From Hydrogenophaga taeniospiralis (lineage in GTDB: Bacteria; Pseudomonadota; Gammaproteobacteria; Burkholderiales; Burkholderiaceae_C), in NCBI RefSeq assembly GCF_020510445.1, contig NZ_JAHBAG010000001.1, forward strand, positions 1,774,501 through 1,838,500: DNA of 64,000 nucleotides, in the 5' to 3' direction. The notes beneath the pieces are model-generated. The model was not told where the DNA came from. It saw only the letters and a list, made by a program, of their open reading frames with translations, and searched no databases. Shown here piece after piece: positions 1-8,434 of this stretch; position 1 is the first letter of the stretch, and every line of letters starts with the position of its first letter. The position numbers and the translations under genes are program-made.

Positions 1-1088
1 CCCGTGCCCTTGATCGGGGCCAGCGCGCAGTGCCGCATGAAGGGTTCGACGCGGATGATGGCGTTGTGGCCCCAGTAGTGGGACTCACCCAGTTGCCAGA
101 ACTGCATGCCCAGCGTGAACAGGCGGCCGGTCACGCGCGAGGCGAACTGCTGCGCCCGTGCGTGCAGGGTGGCGTGGCCGATGGCCTGCGTGGCCGTCTG
201 CACGATGCCCGCGCGGGGGTTGGCTTCCATCAGCTTGACCATGGAGACCAGGCAGCTGCCGCTCATGACGCTGTCGGCGTCGAGCACCACCATGTAGCGG
301 TAGTCCTTGCCCCAGCGGCGGCAGAAGTCGGCCACGTTGCCGGCCTTGCGGTGGGTGCGGCGCGTGCGCAGGCGGTAGTACACCTCGATCTGCGGCAGGT
401 CGGGCTGGGCGGCGAGTGCGGCGCGCAGGTCTTCCCAGGCGCCGCGTTCGGCCGCGGCGATGGCCGGGTCGTAGCTGTCGGAGAGCACGAACACGTCGAA
501 CTGTCGCGCGTGGCCGGTGCCGGCGAGCGATTCGCAGGTGGCGCGCAGACCGGCGAACACGGTGGACACGTCTTCGTTACAGATCGGCATGATGATCGCC
601 GTGCGCGCGTCGGGGTTCATGGGGTGGTGTCGCACCGTGGCGGCCGAGAGCGTGTGGGCGTCGCCGCGCAGCGAGACCCAGAAGCCCATCAGTGCGGTCA
701 CGAAGCCCGTGACCACCCAGGCCGAAAGCACCACGAACAACACCAGCTGGCCGGTCTGCAGCCAGGTGTTCTCGTGCACGGGCTGGGCGTCGGCGAACAG
801 GCTGGCCGCCAGCGCCGTGCTCAGCACGGTGAGCAGCACGAACACGCCGCGGCGCAGGTTGGCGGCCCGTTCCCAGGCCATGGGGGCGGGGGCCTCCACG
901 GCCGGCGTGGCGGGCGTGCGCGGGGGCAGCACGCTGCTGGCCGCGCTCAGCAGGGCCGTGCCGATGCTGTTCCAGAACCCCCGCCAGGGGCGCGGCACCA
1001 TGGAGCCACGGTTGATCGGTGGCGCGGTGACGGCGTTCGGGTGGCGTTCCTCGCGCAGCAGGCTGCGCGCCGACGGTGTGGCGCTCAT
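1..1088 (-). CDS. opgH: Glucans biosynthesis glucosyltransferase OpgH (MdoH), N-terminal part
   Basis: Inner-membrane glycosyltransferase family 2 enzyme that polymerises the beta-1,2-glucan backbone of osmoregulated periplasmic glucans (OPGs) from UDP-glucose. About 362 residues are present and the gene runs off the left edge, so the catalytic C-terminal part and later membrane helices are missing. I translated it by hand from the ATG at 1088. A cytoplasmic N-terminus leads to two hydrophobic helices (around VFVLLTVLSTALAASLF and LVLFVVLSAWVVTGFV). The GT2 domain follows, with AIIMPICNED, the donor-site aspartate in VFVLSDSYD, and the DxD-type motif VVLDADSVMSG. The start overlaps the opgG stop as ATGA, so the pair is translationally coupled. 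The family assignment is secure. Confidence 0.95.
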   Translation of the reverse strand, partial: MSATPSARSLLREERHPNAVTAPPINRGSMVPRPWRGFWNSIGTALLSAASSVLPPRTPATPAVEAPAPMAWERAANLRRGVFVLLTVLSTALAASLFADAQPVHENTWLQTGQLVLFVVLSAWVVTGFVTALMGFWVSLRGDAHTLSAATVRHHPMNPDARTAIIMPICNEDVSTVFAGLRATCESLAGTGHARQFDVFVLSDSYDPAIAAAERGAWEDLRAALAAQPDLPQIEVYYRLRTRRTHRKAGNVADFCRRWGKDYRYMVVLDADSVMSGSCLVSMVKLMEANPRAGIVQTATQAIGHATLHARAQQFASRVTGRLFTLGMQFWQLGESHYWGHNAIIRVEPFMRHCALAPIKGT

Positions 1089-2656
1089 TCGGGAAGCAGT
1101 AGATGTGTCCATGTTTCGCTCACGGTGTCGTTGTTGTGTTGGAGAAAGGCGCGCAGCTCGACCGGCTGGGCCGGGTCGATGCGCTGCACGCGCAGGGTCA
1201 CGCGCCAGCTGCGCGTGGCGGGGTTGGGGTAGGCCAGCTGTTCGAGCACCCGGCCGTTGGCGTTGCTGCTCACCACGGCGCGCACCGGCGCGTCGGCGGG
1301 CAGGGCGTCCAGGGCGGGGCCGGCGAAGTCGATCACGTACTGCGGCTGGCCGATCTGCTCGGCCGCGCTGAGCTTGGTGTAGCCGTAGCCGCGGCGGGTC
1401 TGCGTGACCCAGGACGAGGGTGGGCGCTGCTGCGTCTCGCCCTGCCAGTGCAGTTCGTAGGCCCATTCCAGCGGTTGCCCGGGCGCGGGCAGGCGGGCCG
1501 GCACCCAGTACGCCACGATGTTGTCGTGTGTCTCGTCGGGCGTGGGCAGTTGCATCAGTTCGACCCGGCCGGGGCCCCAGTCACCCAGGGGTTTGACCCA
1601 GGCGCTGGGGCGGCGCTCGTAGCGGGCCTCCACGTCCTGGAAGCTGGCGAAGTTGCGGTCGCGCTGCATCAGGCCGAAGCCGCGCGGGTTGCTCATGGTG
1701 AAGGAGCTCACCGCCGGCGACTTGGGGCGCTGCAGCGGGCGCCAGAGCCACTCGCCCTCGCCCGTGACCATCATCAGGCCGTCGGAGTCGTGCACCTCGG
1801 GGCGGAAGTCGCCGGGCATGGGCTGGTTTTCACCCGAGAGGAACATACTGGTCAGCGGCGCCAGACCCAGCGTGGCCACCGGGCCCGCACCCTGGCGCAG
1901 GAACACCCGGGCGGTCACGGTGGTGACGGTTTCCGTGCCCGGGCGCACCACGAAGCGGTAGGCACCGGTGCTGCGCGGCGATTCCAACAGCGCGTAGATC
2001 GTCAGTTCCTTGGCGTCTGGCGTCGGGCGCACCAGCCAGAACTCGGTGAAACGCGGGAACTCCTCGCCGCTGCCGCCCACCGTGTCGATGGCCAGGCCGC
2101 GGGCCGACAGGCCGTACTGCTGGTCCATACCCAGGGCGCGGAAGTAGCTCGCGCCCTGGAACACGATCAGTTCGTCCTTGTAGGCGGTCGAATTCAGCGG
2201 GTAGTGCACGCGAAAACCGGCGTGGCCGAGGTCGCCCCAGGCCTTGGTGTCGAGGGTGTTGTGGCCGAAGTGGAAGTCTTCGCTGCGGTAGGGCAGGTGA
2301 CGCACCGTGCCGTCGGGCGCGATTTCGTGGATGCGCACCGGGGCGGTCTGGTACAGGCCGAGGTGGAAATACTGGGCCTCGAAGGGCAATGCTTCGGCGC
2401 GCCAGGTTCCTCGGTCGGGCCGGAACCGGATGTCGCGCACCTGGTCGTAGTCCAGGGCGGCGAGGTCGGCGGGCAGCTTGTCGCCATTTGACTGAAAGGG
2501 TTTCTGGGCGCGGGTCTGGGCCAACACGGTCAGGCTGTCCCAGTTGATGCGTTGGGCATGGGCGCAAGCCCCGGCCAGCATGAACAACAGGGCGCCCAGG
2601 GTGTTGCGCGCGCTCAGGCGTCGACGGGTGGGAATCGGGTGAATATCCAGGGGCAT
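1085..2656 (-). CDS. opgG: Glucans biosynthesis protein OpgG (MdoG), periplasmic
   Basis: Periplasmic protein required with OpgH for synthesis or branching of osmoregulated periplasmic glucans. It has 523 residues, close to the usual length for OpgG/OpgD. A Sec signal peptide is visible (basic TRRRLSARN, hydrophobic core LGALLFMLAGA, cleavage after AHAQ). The mature part opens with a segment (RINWDSLTVLAQTRAQKPF) typical of the family. OpgG and OpgD are paralogues; linkage to opgH favours OpgG. The ATG at 2656 is the only ordinary start before the signal peptide core and has almost no Shine-Dalgarno sequence. The sigma54 promoter just upstream would start RNA within about 1-2 bases of this ATG, so translation may be leaderless. 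The gene lies directly downstream of glrR and its activator sites. Confidence 0.95.
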   Translation of the reverse strand: MPLDIHPIPTRRRLSARNTLGALLFMLAGACAHAQRINWDSLTVLAQTRAQKPFQSNGDKLPADLAALDYDQVRDIRFRPDRGTWRAEALPFEAQYFHLGLYQTAPVRIHEIAPDGTVRHLPYRSEDFHFGHNTLDTKAWGDLGHAGFRVHYPLNSTAYKDELIVFQGASYFRALGMDQQYGLSARGLAIDTVGGSGEEFPRFTEFWLVRPTPDAKELTIYALLESPRSTGAYRFVVRPGTETVTTVTARVFLRQGAGPVATLGLAPLTSMFLSGENQPMPGDFRPEVHDSDGLMMVTGEGEWLWRPLQRPKSPAVSSFTMSNPRGFGLMQRDRNFASFQDVEARYERRPSAWVKPLGDWGPGRVELMQLPTPDETHDNIVAYWVPARLPAPGQPLEWAYELHWQGETQQRPPSSWVTQTRRGYGYTKLSAAEQIGQPQYVIDFAGPALDALPADAPVRAVVSSNANGRVLEQLAYPNPATRSWRVTLRVQRIDPAQPVELRAFLQHNNDTVSETWTHLLLPE

Positions 2657-2668
2657 GCCTGAATAAGG

Positions 2669-2683
2669 GCAAACCCTGTGCCA
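2669..2683 (-). promoter_or_regulatory. Sigma54 (RpoN) -24/-12 promoter of opgGH
   Basis: On the minus strand the sequence reads TGGCACAGGGTTTGC. The GG of the -24 element and the GC of the -12 element are 10 bases apart, and all ten positions of the core TGGCAC-N5-TTGC match. It points toward opgG and predicts a start site near 2657. An IHF site and two GlrR-type boxes lie upstream, as expected for an enhancer-dependent promoter. Confidence 0.8.
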
Positions 2684-2702
2684 GCCTGAGAAAATCCTTT
2701 TA

Positions 2703-2715
2703 AATCAAAGGCTTG
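2703..2715 (+). promoter_or_regulatory. IHF binding site
   Basis: AATCAAAGGCTTG matches the IHF consensus WATCAA-N4-TTR at every fixed position. It lies between the sigma54 promoter and the nearer GlrR box, roughly -47 to -59 from the predicted start. That is where a DNA bend would bring a bound activator to sigma54 polymerase. Confidence 0.65.
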
Positions 2716-2778
2716 TTCTCTGGGTGGTGATTTTTGGGGCCTGAACGGGTCTCCGAAGCGATCCAAACCCCGGGTTTT

Positions 2779-2796
2779 TGTCGCCGTTCGGCGACA
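2779..2796. promoter_or_regulatory. GlrR-type activator box 1 (TGTC-N10-GACA)
   Basis: TGTCGCCGTTCGGCGACA is a perfect palindrome with 8-base arms around TT. It matches TGTC-N10-GACA, the site bound by GlrR at the E. coli glmY promoter (established knowledge). It lies about 130 bases upstream of the predicted opgG start site, a normal distance for a sigma54 enhancer-binding protein. Confidence 0.75.
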
Positions 2797-2845
2797 GCTT
2801 CCCTCTGTTGATGGAAAAACTCCAGGGAAAACAAGGACTTGCAGC

Positions 2846-2863
2846 TGTCACTCATCGGCGACA
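2846..2863. promoter_or_regulatory. GlrR-type activator box 2 (TGTC-N10-GACA)
   Basis: TGTCACTCATCGGCGACA again fits TGTC-N10-GACA exactly, and it shares CGGCGACA with box 1. It overlaps the last codons and stop of glrR. Its centre is 67 bases from that of box 1, about -197 from the predicted opgG start site. Paired sites of this kind suit cooperative binding of an activator oligomer. Confidence 0.7.
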
Positions 2864-4269
2864 GCATCACCGCCGGAACCCGCGGACCCGGGCGCCGCGT
2901 CGCTCTTGAACAGGCCGGGCGTGAGGGCGTGTTTCTGCAGCAGGCGGTAGAACTCGGTGCGGTTGCGTTGCGCCAGGCGGGCCGCGTCGGCCACGTTTCC
3001 GTCGGTCATCTTGAGCAGCCCCACCAGGTATTCGCGCTCGAAGCGCTGTTTGGCGTCGGCAAAACTCAGCACCTCCACCGAGGGCGTGCGCAGCGCGCGC
3101 TGCACCAGAGCCAGCGAGACCAGGGGCGTGGTGGACAGGGCACAGACCTGCTCGACCACGTTGTAGAGCTGGCGCACATTGCCGGGCCAGGCCGCCATGG
3201 TGAGCGCCTTGAGGGCCTCGGGCGCGAAGCCCGAGCTGCGCTTGCCGTATTTGGCGGCCAGCTTGGCCAGGAAATGGTTGGCCAGCAGGGCGATGTCCTC
3301 GCGCCGCTCGGCCAGCGTGGGCAGGGTCAGCGTCACCACGTTGAGGCGGTAATACAGGTCTTCGCGAAACTGGGCCGAGGCCATGGCGACTTCCAGGTCG
3401 CGGTGGGTGGCCGAAATGATGCGCACGTTCACCGGCACCGACTGGCTCGACCCCAGGGGGCGCACCGCGCGTTCCTGCAGCACGCGCAGCAGCTTGACCT
3501 GCAGGGCGGGAGGCATGTCCCCGATCTCGTCGAGCAGCAGGGTGCCGCCGTCGGCGGCCTGGAACAGGCCCTTGTGGTTGGCCACGGCGTCGGTGAAGGC
3601 GCCCTTGACGTGCCCGAACAGCTCGGATTCGAGCAGGGCCTCGGGAATGGCGCCGCAGTTGACCGCGATGAACGGCTTGTTCGCGCGTGGGCTGGCCCGG
3701 TGGATGGCGCGCGCCAGCATTTCCTTGCCGGTGCCCGAGTCGCCGCGCAGCAGCACGCTGGCGTCGGACTGCGCCACCATGCGGGCCTCGGCCAGCAGGT
3801 CGGCCATGCGGTTGGAGCGGCTCACGATCTCGCTGCGCCAGGCCTCGTCAGCGAGCGAACTCGGGCTGGCCGGGGCGCCCAGCGCCAGCGCCTGGGCGAT
3901 CTTGTCCAGCAGCTCTTTCGCGTCGTAGGGTTTGGTGAGGTAGGTGAACACGCCGCGCGCGGTGGCTTCCACCGCGTCGGGAATGGTGCCGTGCGCGGTC
4001 AGCAGGATGACCGGCAGCGACGGGTGGCGGGCGCGGATTTCGTCGAACAGCGCCAGGCCGTCGCGCCCGGGCAGGCGCACGTCGGAGAGCACGAGCTGAG
4101 GGCGTTCGATGTCGAGCTGGGCGAGCGCGGCCTCGGCCGAGCCGACCGAGGTGACCTGGTAGCCCGCCGACCCCAGCCGCATGGCCAGCAGCCGCAGCAT
4201 GTCGGCGTCGTCGTCCACCACGAGCAGCCGCGCGCGCGGTGTGGCATGGCGGCCAGGCTCCTGGCTCAC
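2848..4269 (-). CDS. glrR: Sigma54-dependent response regulator GlrR (QseF)
   Basis: Two-component response regulator and enhancer-binding ATPase that activates sigma54 promoters, 473 residues. Receiver domain: acidic pocket VVDDD near 18-22, phosphoacceptor D63 in LSDVR, T91, K113 in YLTKP. AAA+ domain: Walker A GDSGTGKE (176-183), sigma54-contact loop GAFTDA (223-228), Walker B LLLDEIGD. A Fis-type helix-turn-helix ends the protein (DGNVADAARLAQRNRTEF). I chose the GTG at 4269 because GGAGG stands 8 bases before it; another GTG at 4293 has no such site. It is the last gene of miaB-glrK-qseG-glrR and is phosphorylated by the neighbouring GlrK. The likely target is the opgG promoter next door. 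The GlrR assignment rests on domain order plus the qseG neighbour. Confidence 0.92.
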   Translation of the reverse strand: MSQEPGRHATPRARLLVVDDDADMLRLLAMRLGSAGYQVTSVGSAEAALAQLDIERPQLVLSDVRLPGRDGLALFDEIRARHPSLPVILLTAHGTIPDAVEATARGVFTYLTKPYDAKELLDKIAQALALGAPASPSSLADEAWRSEIVSRSNRMADLLAEARMVAQSDASVLLRGDSGTGKEMLARAIHRASPRANKPFIAVNCGAIPEALLESELFGHVKGAFTDAVANHKGLFQAADGGTLLLDEIGDMPPALQVKLLRVLQERAVRPLGSSQSVPVNVRIISATHRDLEVAMASAQFREDLYYRLNVVTLTLPTLAERREDIALLANHFLAKLAAKYGKRSSGFAPEALKALTMAAWPGNVRQLYNVVEQVCALSTTPLVSLALVQRALRTPSVEVLSFADAKQRFEREYLVGLLKMTDGNVADAARLAQRNRTEFYRLLQKHALTPGLFKSDAAPGSAGSGGDAVADE

Positions 4270-4330
4270 TGGACCACCCTCCGTGCTGCGCACTGCGGGG
4301 CTGAGCGTATTCGGAACAGCCAGGCGGCGC

Positions 4331-5023
4331 TCATGGCGCGGCGGGGCGGCTGCCCGGAGGGGGTGGTGGGGGGCGCGTGGTCAGGCTGCGCTCGATCGCG
4401 CGCATGGCCTCCAGGCGTTCGTTGAGCTGCTCGATGCGGCGCTGGCTGTCGCGCAGATGCTGGCCCTGGCGCTCCACCGTGTCCTCCAGCCGGCGCAGGT
4501 CCTGCAGGCGTGCGGCGAGCAGGCGGGCCAGGGGCTTGAGCGGCGTGCTTTCGGGCGAGTTCTGGTTGACGACCCGTTGCAGCAGGCCCAGCGCACGGGC
4601 GGTGTCCACGGCTTGGTGCGTGTGCATCAGGGCCAGCGCCAGCTGCATCTGGCGCGGGGCCGATGCGCCCGGATCGGCCAGCGCGGCGATCTCGCCCGCC
4701 ACTTCGGCGGCATTCATGGAGCGCAGGCGCTCGGTGTAGACCAGCAGCGAGGCCAGCGTGTCGGATTCGGCGGCGGTGCTGGTGCACAGCCCGGTCTGCG
4801 GAGCCGGTGGCGAATCCACCGTGGGCACCGCCGGCGCGGCGCAAACCCGCTCGGGCGCGCCGGTGCTCAGCGGGGGCGTGGTCGGCGCAGGCACCGCGCT
4901 GGGGGGCGGCGTCGTGCCGCAGGCTCCGAGGCCCAGTGCGAGGGCGAAAGGCAGCCCATGGCGGCCCGCACCCGCGAGAAAACGGGTGTGGCCATTCGTG
5001 GGGCGGAAACGATCAGGTGGCAT
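4331..5023 (-). CDS. qseG: QseG-like lipoprotein of the GlrK/GlrR system
   Basis: A 230-residue predicted lipoprotein. The signal segment (FALALGLGACG) has a lipobox with the modified cysteine at C35. After it come a Pro/Thr-rich linker, a mostly helical region, and a coiled coil near the end (LRRLEDTVERQGQHLRDSQRR and onward). The tail is proline-rich. In E. coli an outer-membrane lipoprotein, QseG (YfhG), is encoded between glrK and glrR and activates the kinase GlrK. The same position and architecture are the basis for this call, since sequence similarity cannot be scored by eye. The ATG at 5023 overlaps the 3' end of glrK by 11 bases and places the lipobox correctly; an upstream in-frame ATG at 5083 would bury it. 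Confidence 0.72.
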   Translation of the reverse strand: MPPDRFRPTNGHTRFLAGAGRHGLPFALALGLGACGTTPPPSAVPAPTTPPLSTGAPERVCAAPAVPTVDSPPAPQTGLCTSTAAESDTLASLLVYTERLRSMNAAEVAGEIAALADPGASAPRQMQLALALMHTHQAVDTARALGLLQRVVNQNSPESTPLKPLARLLAARLQDLRRLEDTVERQGQHLRDSQRRIEQLNERLEAMRAIERSLTTRPPPPPPGSRPAAP

Positions 5024-6431
5024 GGGGAAGCTCGATGCGGAAGTGGGCGCCGTTGCGGTAAGGCAGCAATTCGATGCGACCACCGTGGGCCAGAATGTAC
5101 TCGTGCACGATGGACAGGCCGATGCCGGTGCCGCGCACGGCGTCCAGCGGCTGACGCTCGCCCCGGTAGAAGGGCTCGAAGATGCGGTCGCGGTCCACCT
5201 CCGCCACGCCGGGGCCCTGGTCGGCGATGTCGATCGAGGCCCGGCCCGGCAGGTCCAGCAGCCGCAGCTGGATACGCCCGCCGTGGGGCGAATAGCGGAT
5301 GGCGTTGGACAGCAGGTTGCCCACCGCGGAGGCGATCTTTTCGCGGTCGATGTGCAGGAACACCGGCTCGCCCTCCACCTCCACCGTGAGCTGGTGGGCT
5401 TGCCAGTGCAGGCGCTGGGCGTCGACCTGGTCCTCCAACAGCACCAGCAGATTGGTGTGTTCCCGTTTGAGCTGGCGCGCTTCGAAGGCCGCCGCGTTGA
5501 AGCGCAGCAGGGCCTCGATCTGGTGCTGCAGCAACTGCGTGTTGTGCTGCAGGATGTTCACAACCTCGGCCTGGCTGGTGTTCAGCGCGCCGGCCACGCC
5601 GTCGCCCAGCACCGCCACGCCCTCGTGCAGCGAGGCCAGCGGTGTCTTGAGTTCGTGGGAGATGTGGCGCAGAAAGCGCGCCTTGTCGGCGTCGAGTTCG
5701 GTCAGACGCAGGCGCAGCCAGTCGAGCTGCTGGCTCACGCGGCGCACGTCCGACGGCCCCTGGATGTCGATCGGCGTGTCCAGCCGGTTCTCCCCCAGGC
5801 CGACGATGGCCTTCTCCAGCCGCTGGAATGGCCGCGCCAGCCAGACGCCAAAGGCCAGCGCCATCACCGCCGCCAGGCCGATGGAGCCCACCACCTGCTG
5901 GGTGAGCTGTTGGCGGCTGGTTTCGAAGCCGGCCTGCAGCGCGTCGTTGCGGTTGCCGATGATGGTCTGCACCTTTTGTGCGATCACCGTGCTGTGGCCG
6001 TCGAGCTCCCGAAAGGCCAGTGCCACGTCGCGCTCGCGCTCCAGTGCGGTCTCGGGCTCACCATCGAGCAGCCCCGCGATGTGGGTGAGCTGTTCGCGCC
6101 AGGGGGTCGAGAACTCGGGCGGCAGCTCGTTGTCTTCCAGCCGGTGCAGGATGTCCCGGGCGTTGCCCGCGGCCTCGTCGAAACGCTTGCGCAGCTGGTT
6201 GTCGCGCAGCACCAGCGACTGGCGCGCCGCGCGCTCCATGGTCAGGCTGCGTTCGCTCAGCGACTGCGCCGCCGTGGACAGGGCGATCGCCTGCGCCGCG
6301 CTCTCGCGGCTCTGAGCCATCAGGCTTTCGAGCGAAAACAGGGCCCGAAGGGCGGCCGCACCCAGCAGGGCGCCAATCAGCAGAAAGGCCACCAGCAGCA
6401 GTTGCTGGAATGAGAAGCGCAGCGTTTTCAC
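5013..6431 (-). CDS. glrK: Sensor histidine kinase GlrK (QseE)
   Basis: Membrane histidine kinase of 472 residues that phosphorylates GlrR. TM helix 1 spans about 8-32 and TM2 about 180-199, with a roughly 145-residue periplasmic helical sensor between them. A HAMP linker (ARPFQRLEKAI) follows. The H-box HISHELKTPLASLHE has phosphoacceptor H259. N-box NLLSNAIRYSP, G1 DQGPGV and G2 GTGIGLSIV complete the ATPase domain. It sits 49 bases downstream of miaB and overlaps qseG. The three-gene order kinase-lipoprotein-sigma54 regulator is what identifies it as GlrK rather than a generic kinase. Confidence 0.88.
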   Translation of the reverse strand: MKTLRFSFQQLLLVAFLLIGALLGAAALRALFSLESLMAQSRESAAQAIALSTAAQSLSERSLTMERAARQSLVLRDNQLRKRFDEAAGNARDILHRLEDNELPPEFSTPWREQLTHIAGLLDGEPETALERERDVALAFRELDGHSTVIAQKVQTIIGNRNDALQAGFETSRQQLTQQVVGSIGLAAVMALAFGVWLARPFQRLEKAIVGLGENRLDTPIDIQGPSDVRRVSQQLDWLRLRLTELDADKARFLRHISHELKTPLASLHEGVAVLGDGVAGALNTSQAEVVNILQHNTQLLQHQIEALLRFNAAAFEARQLKREHTNLLVLLEDQVDAQRLHWQAHQLTVEVEGEPVFLHIDREKIASAVGNLLSNAIRYSPHGGRIQLRLLDLPGRASIDIADQGPGVAEVDRDRIFEPFYRGERQPLDAVRGTGIGLSIVHEYILAHGGRIELLPYRNGAHFRIELPHAT

Positions 6432-6480
6432 GGCTGTGCGTGACCCATCTTGACCGGGCGCCCTGGGCGCCGCGGGGTGG

Positions 6481-7818
6481 TCATGCCACCTCGCCGCGCA
6501 GCGAGTGCGGGAAGGCTTCGGTGATGCGCAGGTCGATCATCTGGCCCACCAGACGTGCGGCGTTCGGACCGGCGTCGAAGTTCACCACCCGGTTGCACTC
6601 GGTGCGGCCCATGAGCTCGGGCGCCTCGGGGGTGGATTTGCGCGACGGGCCTTCGACCAGGATGCGCTGCACCGTGCCCTGGCGGCTGGCGCTGATGCGG
6701 CGCACGTTGTCCTCGATCGTGGCCTGCAGGTGCTGCAGGCGCTTGAGCTTCACGTCGTGCGGTGTGTCGTCGGGCAGGTTGGCCGCAGGCGTGCCCGGGC
6801 GCGGGCTGAAGATGAAGCTGAAGCTGGTGTCGAACCCCACGTCGGTGATGAGCTTCATCATCTTCTGGAAGTCGTCTTCGGTTTCGCCGGGGAAGCCGAC
6901 GATGAAGTCGCTGCTCATGGCGATGTCGGGCCGGATCGCGCGCAGCTTGCGCACCGTGCTCTTGTATTCCATGGCCGTGTAGCCGCGTTTCATGGCCATG
7001 AGGATGCGGTCGCTGCCGTGTTGCACCGGCAGGTGCAGGTGGTTGGCGAGCTTGGGGATCTTGCCGTAGGCCTCGATCAGGCGCGGCGTGAACTCGTTGG
7101 GGTGGCTGGTGGTGTAGCGGATGCGCTCGATGCCGGGGATGTCGGCCACGTATTCGAGCAGCAGGGCGAAGTCGGCGATCTCGGCGGTGTCGCCCATCTT
7201 GCCGCGGTAGGCGTTAACGTTCTGGCCCAGCAGGTTGACCTCGCGCACGCCCTGGTCGGCCAGGCCGGCGATCTCCACCAGCACGTCCTCGAACGGCCGG
7301 CTCACCTCTTCACCGCGCGTGTAGGGCACCACGCAGTAGCTGCAGTATTTGGAGCAGCCTTCCATGATGGAGACGAAGGCGGACGCGCCGTCCACGCGCG
7401 CGGGCGGCAGGTGGTCGAACTTCTCGATCTCGGGAAAGCTGATGTCCACCTGCGGCAGCGACTGGCGCTCGCGCTGGTTCAGCAGCTCGGGCAGGCGGTG
7501 CAGGGTCTGCGGGCCGAACACCACGTCCACATAGGGCGCGCGCTTGATGATCTCGGCGCCTTCCTGGCTGGCGACGCAGCCCCCCACGCCGATCAGAACG
7601 CCTTTTTTCTTCAGGTGCTGTACGCGGCCGAGGTCGGAAAACACCTTTTCCTGCGCCTTCTCGCGCACCGAGCAGGTGTTGAACAGGATCAGGTCGGCTT
7701 CTTCGACGTCCTGGGTCTGCTCGTAGCCCTGGGCCGCGCCCAGCACGTCGGCCATCTTGTCCGAGTCGTACTCGTTCATCTGGCAGCCGAAGGTTTTGAT
7801 GAAGACTTTTTTGCTCAT
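6481..7818 (-). CDS. miaB: tRNA (N6-isopentenyl adenosine(37)-C2)-methylthiotransferase MiaB
   Basis: Radical-SAM enzyme that adds a methylthio group to i6A37 of tRNAs reading UNN codons. It has 445 residues, the normal family length. The N-terminal UPF0004 domain carries the auxiliary cluster cysteines C12, C49 and C81. The radical-SAM motif is CSKYCSYC (C155, C159, C162), and a C-terminal TRAM domain follows. The start [15 protein letters not shown] at 7818 is the standard one; in-frame sequence continues upstream but does not resemble protein. The gene is followed within 49 bases by glrK, so the two may share a transcript. Confidence 0.96.
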   Translation of the reverse strand: MSKKVFIKTFGCQMNEYDSDKMADVLGAAQGYEQTQDVEEADLILFNTCSVREKAQEKVFSDLGRVQHLKKKGVLIGVGGCVASQEGAEIIKRAPYVDVVFGPQTLHRLPELLNQRERQSLPQVDISFPEIEKFDHLPPARVDGASAFVSIMEGCSKYCSYCVVPYTRGEEVSRPFEDVLVEIAGLADQGVREVNLLGQNVNAYRGKMGDTAEIADFALLLEYVADIPGIERIRYTTSHPNEFTPRLIEAYGKIPKLANHLHLPVQHGSDRILMAMKRGYTAMEYKSTVRKLRAIRPDIAMSSDFIVGFPGETEDDFQKMMKLITDVGFDTSFSFIFSPRPGTPAANLPDDTPHDVKLKRLQHLQATIEDNVRRISASRQGTVQRILVEGPSRKSTPEAPELMGRTECNRVVNFDAGPNAARLVGQMIDLRITEAFPHSLRGEVA

Positions 7819-7937
7819 GGGAATCGGGGCTCCGAAAGGGGCGTGCGGGCTCTGGCACACCGGTCGGTGGGGAGCGGGGGTGTCGGTGTGACGGCGGCGC
7901 TGGCGCTGGGGCGGGTCCGGGCGCGGACCCACGGGCT

Positions 7938-8318
7938 TCAGTTCTTGAGGTCGGCGGCCGTGGGTCGTTTTTCCTCGGCCTCGGCGGCGGTCAGGATCCA
8001 GACCTCGTGCACCAGGCCATGGGGCTCACGCAGGTAGTTCACGGTCAGTTCCTGCTTCACCAGCGAACCCGACATCACCAGCATGTTGTTGGTGCCGCGG
8101 ATGCGCGCGCCGGGCGAGAGTTGCGCGGGCTGGCCGTCGAGCGTGATGACGGGCGGTTGTGCCACCACCATGACGCCGCGCAGGGCCTGGGGTGGGAACG
8201 GGCGCTGTCCGGCGGTCTGTGCCTGGGCGGCGCCGGCCCACAGGCCGAGCGTGAGCAGGCACAGGGCCAGCACCGTGGGGCGCCGGCTGGGGGCTGAGAG
8301 GGCATTGCAGCGGTTCAT
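7938..8318 (-). CDS. Secreted protein of unknown function
   Basis: A 126-residue protein with a clear Sec signal peptide ([23 protein letters not shown], cleavage near 35). The mature part is about 90 residues and predicted mostly beta, with [20 protein letters not shown] and [14 protein letters not shown] as its most ordered stretches. No cysteines or metal motifs stand out in the mature part. I do not recognise the family. The ATG at 8318 is chosen because it sits directly before the signal peptide. It lies between a methyltransferase and miaB on the same strand. A GGGTCCG/CGGACCC hairpin lies just past the stop (near 7914-7931) but has no T-run. Confidence 0.75.
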   Translation of the reverse strand: MNRCNALSAPSRRPTVLALCLLTLGLWAGAAQAQTAGQRPFPPQALRGVMVVAQPPVITLDGQPAQLSPGARIRGTNNMLVMSGSLVKQELTVNYLREPHGLVHEVWILTAAEAEEKRPTAADLKN

Positions 8319-8434
8319 GGTGTAGATCCAGAGGCTGTGGGGCTGAAGCGGGGGGGCCAACCGGGGTTGGAAGGGCCGCATTGTCTCATGCGGCCCGAGC
8401 CGCCGCGAGTCCCTGTCGCCTGGGCCGGAGCCGC

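Noticed and set aside
30..2491. Long plus-strand frames opposite opgH and opgG
   Set aside because: They are antisense shadows; the minus-strand frames carry signal peptide, GT2 and OpgG signatures.
4270..4293. GTG at 4293 as the glrR start
   Set aside because: It would add eight residues without a ribosome site, whereas the GTG at 4269 has GGAGG at the right distance.
7914..7931. Terminator between the secreted protein and miaB
   Set aside because: The GGGTCCG/CGGACCC hairpin has no T-run on the minus strand.
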